Below, piece by piece: positions 36,065 to 43,606 of a DNA stretch of 64,000 bases (position 1 is the first letter of the stretch; the number at the start of each line of letters is the position of its first letter). Origin of the DNA: Carboxylicivirga agarovorans (GTDB lineage: Bacteria; Bacteroidota; Bacteroidia; Bacteroidales; Marinilabiliaceae); contig NZ_JBNGPA010000004.1 of assembly GCF_050589845.1 (NCBI RefSeq), positions 186,001 through 250,000 on the forward strand, in the 5' to 3' direction. Below the pieces are notes generated by a model. It was given only the letters and a program-made list of their open reading frames with translations, did not search any database and was not told where the DNA came from. Both the position numbers and the translations under genes were made by a program.

Positions 36065-36940
36065 ATGGTGAAGATTAGAGAAAAAAGACTAAGACAAAAA
36101 CCTGACTGGCTCAAGATACAACTCCCTAATACCGGTGATTATAAATGGATGCACAATACCATCCGTGATAATAAATTACATACCATTTGCACGAGTGGTA
36201 AATGTCCGAATGCTGCCGAATGCTGGGCTGCAGGAACAGCTACATTTATGATTTTGGGTGATATATGTACCCGAGCCTGTAAATTTTGTAATGTAAAAAC
36301 AGGTAAACCCAATCCTGTTGATGTTAAAGAGCCCTTACGAATTGCCCGTTCAATTGAGATCATGAAGCTTAAACATGCCGTTATCACATCCGTTGATCGC
36401 GACGATCTTGAAGATGGGGGTTCCGGTATCTGGGCAGCGACCATCAGAAAAACAAAAGAGCTTAATCCGAATACAACTATGGAAGTGCTGATTCCTGATT
36501 TTAATGGATTGCACCATTTGATTCAGGAGGTAATGGACGCCAAACCAGAGGTTATTTCACACAACCTTGAAACGGTTCGTCGACTAACACCACAAATCAG
36601 AACCAAAGCCAAATACGATTTAAGTCTTAAAGTTTTAAAGTATATTGCTGATGGAGGCATGGTAGCCAAATCGGGAATAATGCTTGGATTAGGTGAAACG
36701 GAAGAAGAAGTATTTGAAACCATGGATGATCTGTTAGCAGCAGGTGTGACTGTTATGACCATTGGTCAATACCTTCAGCCATCCAAAAATCATTTGCCTG
36801 TTACTGAATATATAACGCCCGAACAGTTTGAAAAATATAAACATGTAGGCCTTGAAAAAGGTTTTAAGTACGTTGAAAGCGGACCAATGGTACGTTCGTC
36901 CTACCACGCTGAGCAACATATTAACGCGTTGAATAGCTAA
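36065..36940 (+). CDS. lipA: Lipoyl synthase LipA (radical SAM)
   Basis: LipA inserts two sulfur atoms into octanoyl groups carried by E2 and GcvH proteins. The auxiliary cluster cysteines lie in CTSGKCPNAAEC and the radical-SAM cluster in CTRACKFC. The conserved C-terminal RSSYHAEQH motif is present (the serine ligand of the auxiliary cluster). The length of 291 residues is normal. It is followed 72 bp later by lipB, giving a complete endogenous lipoylation pathway. Confidence 0.96.
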   Translation: MVKIREKRLRQKPDWLKIQLPNTGDYKWMHNTIRDNKLHTICTSGKCPNAAECWAAGTATFMILGDICTRACKFCNVKTGKPNPVDVKEPLRIARSIEIMKLKHAVITSVDRDDLEDGGSGIWAATIRKTKELNPNTTMEVLIPDFNGLHHLIQEVMDAKPEVISHNLETVRRLTPQIRTKAKYDLSLKVLKYIADGGMVAKSGIMLGLGETEEEVFETMDDLLAAGVTVMTIGQYLQPSKNHLPVTEYITPEQFEKYKHVGLEKGFKYVESGPMVRSSYHAEQHINALNS

Positions 36941-37012
36941 CAAACTTAATAAGTTAAGCCCTTAACATCACCATAAGTGGCTGAATGAACTAATATTTCA
37001 AATAAGGAACGC

Positions 37013-37717
37013 ATGCAACACAACACTATATTTGAAGACCTTGGAGTAAAAGACTATAAAGAGGTGTGGGACTATCAGGAGAAGTTATTCTCTGAAGTTG
37101 TTGATGTAAAATTACACAACCGTGATAACCCTAAAGATTTAAAAAGCATCACTGATCACCTTTTATTTGTTGAACATCCACATGTTTATACTTTGGGTAA
37201 GAGTGGCGTTCAAAATAACCTGTTGATCAATGATCAGTTTCTTAAGCAGATAAACGCTACATTTTATAAAATTAACAGGGGAGGAGATATTACCTATCAC
37301 GGACCTGGGCAAATTGTTGGATATCCAATTTTAGATCTGGAGGAACTGGGATTAACAGTTAAAACATACATTCATAAGCTGGAAGAAGCCATCATTCAAA
37401 CTTTAGCCGAATATAATATTGTAAGCGAACGTCTTGATGGCGCTACCGGTGTATGGATCGATACGACAGTTCCCGGAAAATCACGTAAGATCTGTGCAAT
37501 AGGAGTAAAAGCCAGCCGTTATGTATCTATGCACGGTTTTGCGCTGAACACTAATACTGACCTTACTTATTTTAATCATATCAATCCATGCGGTTTTATA
37601 GATAAAGGTGTAACCTCAATGGAAAAGGAACTTGGCAAAAAACTGGATATGCAGGAAGTAAAGAATGTCTTACTTCAAAAATTATCTGACATATTTGAAT
37701 TACAATTAAACAAGTGA
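37013..37717 (+). CDS. lipB: Octanoyl-[ACP]:protein N-octanoyltransferase LipB
   Basis: LipB moves octanoate from acyl-carrier protein to lipoyl domains, the step before LipA. Signature blocks are YTLGKSG (about residues 57-63), NRGGDITYHGPGQIVGYPIL (about 85-104), the lysine-containing KICAIGVKASRYVSMHGFAL, and NPCGFIDKGVTSM with the catalytic cysteine (about residue 197). Length 234 residues, normal. It is probably co-transcribed with lipA. Confidence 0.96.
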   Translation: MQHNTIFEDLGVKDYKEVWDYQEKLFSEVVDVKLHNRDNPKDLKSITDHLLFVEHPHVYTLGKSGVQNNLLINDQFLKQINATFYKINRGGDITYHGPGQIVGYPILDLEELGLTVKTYIHKLEEAIIQTLAEYNIVSERLDGATGVWIDTTVPGKSRKICAIGVKASRYVSMHGFALNTNTDLTYFNHINPCGFIDKGVTSMEKELGKKLDMQEVKNVLLQKLSDIFELQLNK

Positions 37718-37842
37718 GCTTAAACAACATAGGGTTAATGATCTTTTTTTAGTAATTAATTTTTATTAACAATTGCGCTTTCGGCTTTTGATTTAAGATA
37801 ATTTTTCGAAAAATTTATGCTTTTAAACGGGCAAGTAAGGAG

Positions 37843-39564
37843 ATGGAAAAAAGGTGGAGCATACAACCCGAAAGTGATGAAGAAATAATTGGTCACTTAT
37901 CCGAGGTTCTAAATATCAATCGTGTATTGGCTAATTTGCTCGTGCAACGAGGAGTAACCAATTACGATGAGGCGAAAGCATTCTTTCGCCCGAAACTCAC
38001 CGATCTTCATAATCCATTCCTTATGAAAGATATGGAAGAGGCCGTACACCGTATAGTTAAGGCATTTGATAACAATGAAAAGATTCTTATTTACGGTGAT
38101 TATGATGTAGATGGTACCACAAGTGTGGCCTTGGTTTATTCGTTTTTGAGTCTCCACTACAGCCAGATTGACTACTATATACCCAATCGTTATGAAGAAG
38201 GTTATGGTATTTCATACAAAGGCATTGACGTCGCTGCCGATAAGGGTGTAACCCTTGTTATTGCTCTTGACTGTGGTATTAAAGCCGTTGAAAAAATGGA
38301 TTATGCCCGTGAAAAGGGCATTGATTTTATTATATGCGATCACCACACACCCGGTGATGTATTACCCAATGCCGCGGCGTGTCTTGATCCAAAACGTCAT
38401 GACTGTACCTATCCTGATAAAAATCTTTCGGGATGTGGTGTAGGCTTTAAACTAATGCAAGGCTTCTGCCGTTTTAAAGATTACAAAGAGTCACAATTAT
38501 ACGATTTAATCGATTTAGTAGCCGTTAGTATCGCTTCAGATATTGTTCCTATTGTCGGTGAAAACCGCATTTTGGCCTACTATGGCTTAGAAAAGCTTAA
38601 TTCAAATCCAGGCATAGGGCTGAGCTCAATCATCAAGATTGCAGGTATGGAAGGCCGCGAAATCACCATCAGTGACATCGTGTTCAAAATAGGACCTCGC
38701 ATTAATGCTGCAGGCCGAATTGATGCCGGTAGTGATGCTGTGGATCTGTTGGTGAGCCGTGATTCAGGTAATGCAGGACTGATGAGTAAGGACATTGATG
38801 AGTGTAACGAAACACGAAAAGATCTGGACAGGAGCATTACCATCGAAGCTCATGATCTGATCGCCACCAATCCTGAATTACTTAGTAAAAAGTCGACTGT
38901 TCTTTATAATAAAGACTGGCATAAAGGCGTCATTGGTATTGTTGCTTCGCGATTAACCGAATCGTTTTATCGACCAACGGTTATTTTAACCGAATCAAAA
39001 GGATTAGCCACCGGAAGTGCCCGTTCTGTTGACGGTTTTGATCTATACAAAGCCATTGAATCATGCAGTGATCTTTTAGAAAACTTTGGAGGGCATATGT
39101 ATGCCGCAGGATTAACCTTGCAAATCGAGAATATCCCCGAATTTCAACGTCGTTTTGAGCAGTATGTGGAAGAAAATATCACACCTGATCAGCTAATTCC
39201 TCAAATTGAGATAGATTCAAAACTACACCTTAAGGATATTAACCCAAAATTTTACCGTATTTTAAAGCAATTCCGTCCTTTCGGACCTGGAAATATGAAA
39301 CCCGTTTTCTCGTCTGAACGTGTATTTGATTATGGAACCAGTAAATGTGTTGGAAAAGATCGTGACCATCTTAAACTGGAAATTATTGAAGAACATTCAG
39401 CGGCTATTAAACAAGGCATTGCCTTTTCAATGGGTCATGTGATTGATAATATTAAATCCAATGATCCGTTCGACATATGCTACACAGTTGAAGAAAATGT
39501 ATATAACGGTATTACCACATTACAGGTAATGGTTAAAGACATTAAATTTCCCTACGCCGAGTAA
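37843..39564 (+). CDS. recJ: Single-stranded-DNA-specific exonuclease RecJ
   Basis: RecJ is a 5'-3' ssDNA exonuclease of the DHH phosphoesterase family, acting in recombination and mismatch repair. The motifs are ILIYGDYDVDGTTSVALVYS (DHH motif I), ALDCGIKA (motif II), DFIICDHHTPG (the DHH motif III) and VAVSIASDIVPI (motif IV). The DHHA1 part has GFGGH-like (FGGHMYAAGLTL) and the OB-like C-terminal part has FRPFGPGNMKP. The 573-residue length matches the family. It lies after lipAB, without evidence of co-transcription. Confidence 0.95.
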   Translation: MEKRWSIQPESDEEIIGHLSEVLNINRVLANLLVQRGVTNYDEAKAFFRPKLTDLHNPFLMKDMEEAVHRIVKAFDNNEKILIYGDYDVDGTTSVALVYSFLSLHYSQIDYYIPNRYEEGYGISYKGIDVAADKGVTLVIALDCGIKAVEKMDYAREKGIDFIICDHHTPGDVLPNAAACLDPKRHDCTYPDKNLSGCGVGFKLMQGFCRFKDYKESQLYDLIDLVAVSIASDIVPIVGENRILAYYGLEKLNSNPGIGLSSIIKIAGMEGREITISDIVFKIGPRINAAGRIDAGSDAVDLLVSRDSGNAGLMSKDIDECNETRKDLDRSITIEAHDLIATNPELLSKKSTVLYNKDWHKGVIGIVASRLTESFYRPTVILTESKGLATGSARSVDGFDLYKAIESCSDLLENFGGHMYAAGLTLQIENIPEFQRRFEQYVEENITPDQLIPQIEIDSKLHLKDINPKFYRILKQFRPFGPGNMKPVFSSERVFDYGTSKCVGKDRDHLKLEIIEEHSAAIKQGIAFSMGHVIDNIKSNDPFDICYTVEENVYNGITTLQVMVKDIKFPYAE

Positions 39565-40243
39565 ATTTTATTTTGAATCACTATAAATAGGCAAGTTAAA
39601 AATACCTTACCCTTTAAAATTACAACAGGGGGTAAAGAATATTTTTTTATACTTTTTAGTGATGTTTGTATAATTTTTTAGGGGGTGTATTATAAAAAAT
39701 ACATTTTAACAATTTTTCACACCTTATTTTCAAGGGGTATTTATATTTATTTCAAAATAAACAATTTCAATTTATTAGCTATGAGTTAATTACATCTTAT
39801 TTTTTTTTTATCAAAGAGAAGAAACAACTACATTTTTATATATATTTAACACGTGAAAGTTAAGCCCTTTCCCTTAAATCAGATAAAATCCAGATGAAAA
39901 AAGGTTCGGTTCGCCGAACCTTTTTACGTTTATACAAGTCTCTTATGAACCAATAAGGGATCACCCACATTAAACCGGAGCTTTAAAGCTATTAACCATC
40001 TATAAATAGTCCTTGATTTCATTAGCTACAATGAATGCTGTAATACCAGTATAAAAAGGTAATTATGGATCACAACCAATTTCTGGGTCCAGGCATAAAT
40101 TTTACACAAACGATAGAGAAAGAACTTCACATCTGTCACGCCTCTAAACTGCCTTCTGTTTTTATTATTTTAGGTTTGGGGTGATTAACTGAAATTTCAG
40201 TTTCTCCGTTGATGAAAAATTTAATAATATTATAGCTGTATGT
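39565..40243. other. AT-rich intergenic stretch downstream of recJ
   Basis: It has no credible gene. It contains the strong hairpin at 39897-39922 and a perfect 16-bp palindrome AACTGAAATTTCAGTT at 40187-40202, and runs into the REP-like arm of the transposase element. Confidence 0.5.
39897..39926 (+). terminator. Strong bidirectional-type terminator with TTCG loop
   Basis: The 9-bp stem AAGGTTCGG/CCGAACCTT (39901-39909 and 39914-39922) surrounds a TTCG tetraloop, flanked by A6 and T5 runs. It is over 330 bp beyond recJ. Confidence 0.8.
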
Positions 40244-40884
40244 CAGGCTGAAAGCCTGATACATCAAAACTTGGGGCATCGCCCCAAGCACATATATACA
40301 ATGACAATCCAGGCTGTAGGTCTGGAACATTTATAATACGATTATCCATAAACTATGGGACAATCATTAACACAACTTTATGTCCATCTGACTTTTGGCA
40401 CAAAAGAAAGATATCCTTTTATTTCTTCGGATTGGGAGAGAAAACTTCTGGCATTTATTGCAGGAATTTTAAAGAATCATGATTCTTCCTGTATTGTATC
40501 TAATTGTGCTGTAGATCATGTTCATATCCTGTTTCGCTTGTCAAAGAATTATGCATTATCCAAAGTAGTTGAAAATATTAAGAAAGAATCTTCTAAATGG
40601 GTGAAAGATAATATTCCTTCCTGTCCTAATTTTTCATGGCAAACAGGTTACGGATGTTTTTCAGTAAGTAGTTCAAAAATAGAAATTATAAATAGATATA
40701 TAATCAACCAAAAAGAACATCATAAGCTTTTATCCTATCAAGAGGAGCTTGAGATGTTTTTTAAGGAGTATAACCTGGAATATAAGCCTGAATATTATTG
40801 GCGATAGTTTCAGACTTACAGCCTGATAATTAATCGATTAATCTTACAAGGGGCGTTGCCCCTTGTTGTGATGTTTTAGGCTTT
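40244..40884. mobile_element. REP-like inverted flanks enclosing a Y1 transposase (REPtron-like unit)
   Basis: Both sides of the transposase carry the same modules in inverted order. Left: CAGGCTGaaAGCCTG-type hairpin (40244-40258), hairpin CTTGGGGC-atc-GCCCCAAG (40270-40288), CAGGCTGTAGGTCTG (40310-40324). Right: CAGACTTACAGCCTG (40811-40825, 14 of 15 as inverted match), hairpin CAAGGGGC-gtt-GCCCCTTG (40847-40865), AGGCTTT (40878-40884). This is the layout of a RAYT gene with its REP partners. Confidence 0.65.
40355..40807 (+). CDS. IS200-like / REP-associated tyrosine transposase (Y1)
   Basis: A 150-residue HUH single-strand transposase. The metal-binding HUH motif is in CAVDHVHILFRL (HVH, about residues 49-51). 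The catalytic tyrosine is in INRYIINQKEHH (about residue 111). The conserved WQTGYGCFSVSSS block is that of the Y1 domain. The start at 40355 begins MGQSLTQLYVHLTFGTKERY, typical of this group (normally ...QVYIHIVFSTK). All catalytic residues are present, so it may be active. The flanking inverted REP-like hairpins support the RAYT type; there is no TnpB partner. Confidence 0.9.
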   Translation: MGQSLTQLYVHLTFGTKERYPFISSDWERKLLAFIAGILKNHDSSCIVSNCAVDHVHILFRLSKNYALSKVVENIKKESSKWVKDNIPSCPNFSWQTGYGCFSVSSSKIEIINRYIINQKEHHKLLSYQEELEMFFKEYNLEYKPEYYWR

Positions 40885-41276
40885 GACTGCGTCGATTTTC
40901 AATTCAGCCTAAGAAATATCTTAGATACAAGCTGGTGTATTATGCTTATAGAAAAAAGCTGATAACTTCCTTAATAAGCTCTTTAGTTTAATTCTAATTG
41001 TCAACAAAATTAAACATTTTCAGATTAGACCCAACTTTTGAATATGATCCGTAATTATTGCTTAAAAAAGGGCTTGAGTAAAAATTTGTCCTAAGCGAGC
41101 TTATCTGCCATTACCCATAGCGTGTGACTGCTACTATATACACTATTTATAAAACTCGCATTATAGGGTAATACTTCAGCAGATATATTACACCTGAATA
41201 AGAATTATTATTTAACAATAATATAAATAAACATGGCTTTTCTAAGTATTTTAAAGCTTTTAAGCATGAAGTTTTC
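40885..41276. other. Non-coding stretch right of the transposase element
   Basis: An AT-rich sequence with no supported gene. Short frames on either strand lack protein-like composition. It leads into the 11-bp repeat array. Confidence 0.4.
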
Positions 41277-41342
41277 TTCGGTAAATCTTTGGGTCTCCTT
41301 CGGGGGTTCTTCGGTAATTCTTCGGAACTGCTTCGGATCAAC
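41277..41342. repeat. Six-unit 11-bp phased repeat, consensus TTCGGnnnnnC
   Basis: Units start at 41277, 41288, 41299, 41310, 41321 and 41332, exactly 11 bp apart. They are TTCGGTAAATC, TTTGGGTCTCC, TTCGGGGGTTC, TTCGGTAATTC, TTCGGAACTGC and TTCGGATCAAC. The first five bases and the last are fixed (one T for C), while the middle five vary. The period is not a multiple of three, arguing against coding. Confidence 0.85.
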
Positions 41343-41372
41343 CTCGCTGGCAGCGAGGTTGATCCGAAGCAG
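41328..41372. repeat. Perfect palindrome, 22-bp arms with one-base centre
   Basis: The arm 41328-41349 (starting CTGCTTCGGATC) is the exact reverse complement of 41351-41372, with G41350 between. The left arm contains the last repeat unit, so the right arm carries one inverted copy of it (GTTGATCCGAA, 41358-41368). There is no T-run on either side. Confidence 0.9.
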
Positions 41373-41559
41373 GTACCTGTAAGCCCCATGGCAGGTCACT
41401 TCCAGACCAGAAGCATTAAGGCATGCTAAAAAATGGTATTTTGATAAATACAGATAGGTATTTCAGCCCAATTTATAAACAGGTATTTACCTTCCATGAC
41501 AAATAAGCATAGCCTACCTCCACTAAGGCAATGCACACTTAATTAAAAGCCATGAAATA

Positions 41560-41591
41560 AAAAGAGGATGTTGTTATCAACATCCTCTTTT
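41560..41591 (-). terminator. Terminator of the Na/Pi cotransporter gene
   Basis: The perfect 14-bp stem (41560-41573 with 41578-41591, AAAAGAGGATGTTG arm) has a TTAT loop and is followed by a T-rich tract on the minus strand. Confidence 0.85.
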
Positions 41592-41615
41592 CTTTTACTT
41601 CTATGCAGTTATATT

Positions 41616-43307
41616 CTAGGCATTAACTTCAGCTAAAGCCTCGCTTACATTAATGGCATAATCGGCTAATTTCTCGCATTCTGAGAATAAATCATTGAAT
41701 ATAATACCAGCCTCATAAGTATAAACCCCATTCTTAAGGTTATCCAGATGCTCTACCTTAAGCTGGTTACGGTAATTATTGATTTCATCTTCCAACTGCT
41801 TTGCTTTTGTTATGTGAATGTCTTCGTTGGAATCATCGAGGTTAGTCAGCATCACATCCAATGACTCATCAACCAGGTTAAACATTAACTCCAGCTTTTT
41901 CAGAATTTCTTCATCAAATTTAATATTGGCGTTACGCATTCGGTTGATCGTCTTGGCCAGATTATAGTTACAATCGCCAATGCTTTCCAGGTCATCAACC
42001 AATTTTAACATTGAACGAACCCTTTTACGTCCAAGATCACTGAGTTTACCCTGATTAACCTGTGCAAGGTAGTTTGCAATTTCAACTTCTATATTATCAC
42101 AGATACCCTCATATTTTTCAATGCGTGCAAACTGCTTACTGAACTTACTATCCTTATTCTGGTTCATCAGCTTACGAATGAAGCCGAACATCTTTTTACT
42201 GTGTTTACCGAACCAGTGCACTTCTTTACGAGCTTGCAATATAGATAGCTCAGATGTTGAAAGCATACCGGTTGTAATAAACTTCAGACGAAATTCCTCT
42301 TCCTCAAGCTCCGATGAAGGAACCATTTTTACAACTACCTTTTTAAATACAGGTACGAACCATATAAACAGTAGTACATTAAGAACATTAAATGAAGTAT
42401 GGAATATAGATAATGCCGTTGGAATAGCCGCCACTGATTCAGATGGTGAAACACCATTGCTTTTGGATACAAAGTGATCAATGGCATCAACAAACCACGG
42501 GAAGACCATTAGCATCCAGGTTACACCCATAAGGTTAAACAGTAAGTGAACACGTGCAGCTCGTTTAGCAGATACGTTACCGACCGCAGCGGCAATATTA
42601 GCAGTGATGGTAGTACCTATATTCTCACCCATCACCATGGCCGCTGCCAGGTGGAAAGGAATCCAACCCTGATTACACATTACGAAGGTCAGGGCCATTG
42701 TTGCACTGGAAGATTGAATAACAACAGTTAAAATGGCACCAATAAATAAGAATATTAGTGTTGAGCCAAATCCAAGATTCGTGTAATGCTGTAAAAAGCT
42801 CAAAACCTCAGGGCTCTCTTTAATATTAGGTACAGAACCTTTTAAATACTCCAGCCCTAAGAAGAGGAGTGCAAAACCAACCAAAAATTCTCCCCAGGAG
42901 CGACGAGACGAATTTTTTGAAAAGATCAGAGGCAAACCCAAACCTATCATTGGCAAGGCATAAGCGCTTATTTTCACTTTGAAACCAAGTAAAGTGATCA
43001 TCCAGCCAGTGATGGTTGTACCTATGTTGGCTCCCATAATAACTCCAATGGACTCAACCAGCGACATTAGACCGGCATTAACAAAACTCACTACCATAAC
43101 TGTAGTGGCCGATGATGATTGTATGATGGTGGTTACCAAAAATCCGGTTAACACACCTAAAAATCGATTGGATGTCATGGCAGACAAAATCTTTCGCATA
43201 CGAGCACCAGCAACCTTTTGTAATGCTTCGCTCATCATCTTCATCCCAAAAAGAAACAACCCTAATGATCCTATCAGGGTTAGAAAATCAAAAAGTGAAT
43301 AATTCAT
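41616..43307 (-). CDS. Na/Pi cotransporter family protein with C-terminal PhoU-like domain
   Basis: A 563-residue membrane protein. It has two inverted repeats with the transport signature QSSSATT (TTIIQSSSATTVMVVSF and TVVIQSSSATMALTFV) spread over about 8-10 helices, the mark of NptA/PNaS sodium-phosphate symporters. The last 200 residues are a soluble helical PhoU-like domain (RSMLKLVDDLESIGDCNYNL; ELMFNLVDESLDVMLTNLDD). The known function in the family is sodium-driven inorganic phosphate uptake; the PhoU part probably regulates it. It stands alone with its own terminator and no pst genes nearby. Confidence 0.9.
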   Translation of the reverse strand: MNYSLFDFLTLIGSLGLFLFGMKMMSEALQKVAGARMRKILSAMTSNRFLGVLTGFLVTTIIQSSSATTVMVVSFVNAGLMSLVESIGVIMGANIGTTITGWMITLLGFKVKISAYALPMIGLGLPLIFSKNSSRRSWGEFLVGFALLFLGLEYLKGSVPNIKESPEVLSFLQHYTNLGFGSTLIFLFIGAILTVVIQSSSATMALTFVMCNQGWIPFHLAAAMVMGENIGTTITANIAAAVGNVSAKRAARVHLLFNLMGVTWMLMVFPWFVDAIDHFVSKSNGVSPSESVAAIPTALSIFHTSFNVLNVLLFIWFVPVFKKVVVKMVPSSELEEEEFRLKFITTGMLSTSELSILQARKEVHWFGKHSKKMFGFIRKLMNQNKDSKFSKQFARIEKYEGICDNIEVEIANYLAQVNQGKLSDLGRKRVRSMLKLVDDLESIGDCNYNLAKTINRMRNANIKFDEEILKKLELMFNLVDESLDVMLTNLDDSNEDIHITKAKQLEDEINNYRNQLKVEHLDNLKNGVYTYEAGIIFNDLFSECEKLADYAINVSEALAEVNA

Positions 43308-43606
43308 AATTTCATGAAATGAGAGGTCTTAAATCCTCAAAAATAAACCCGTTCAACTATCTCAAAATAAAAGCCCCAAAGATGTAATTTTTTTTCATCT
43401 CTTAATGTTTATTTTACATTCTATTAATGATTTTTTAACCTCTAAATATACTTTTTAGAATTGGTCTAAGTAACAGTACTGTCGTTTTCCTATATTCTTC
43501 ACATTAATATGAAAAATATACTAAATTGAACCTTTGACTACCTTAGTAATGCACCGCGGATATTTTCTTTGTAATTTAACGAATTGCGTCAGAAAATACT
43601 CTTCAA

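Noticed and set aside
39841..39870. Second parS near AACACGTGAAAG
   Set aside because: Only one half matches the parS palindrome.
41277..41342. CRISPR array
   Set aside because: Units are 11 bp with no long identical repeats or unique spacers of normal size, and no cas genes are present.
41147..41389. Two overlapping minus-strand frames across the 11-bp repeat
   Set aside because: The repeat period of 11 is not a multiple of three, and the translated repeats change from unit to unit; the DNA-level pattern explains the frames.
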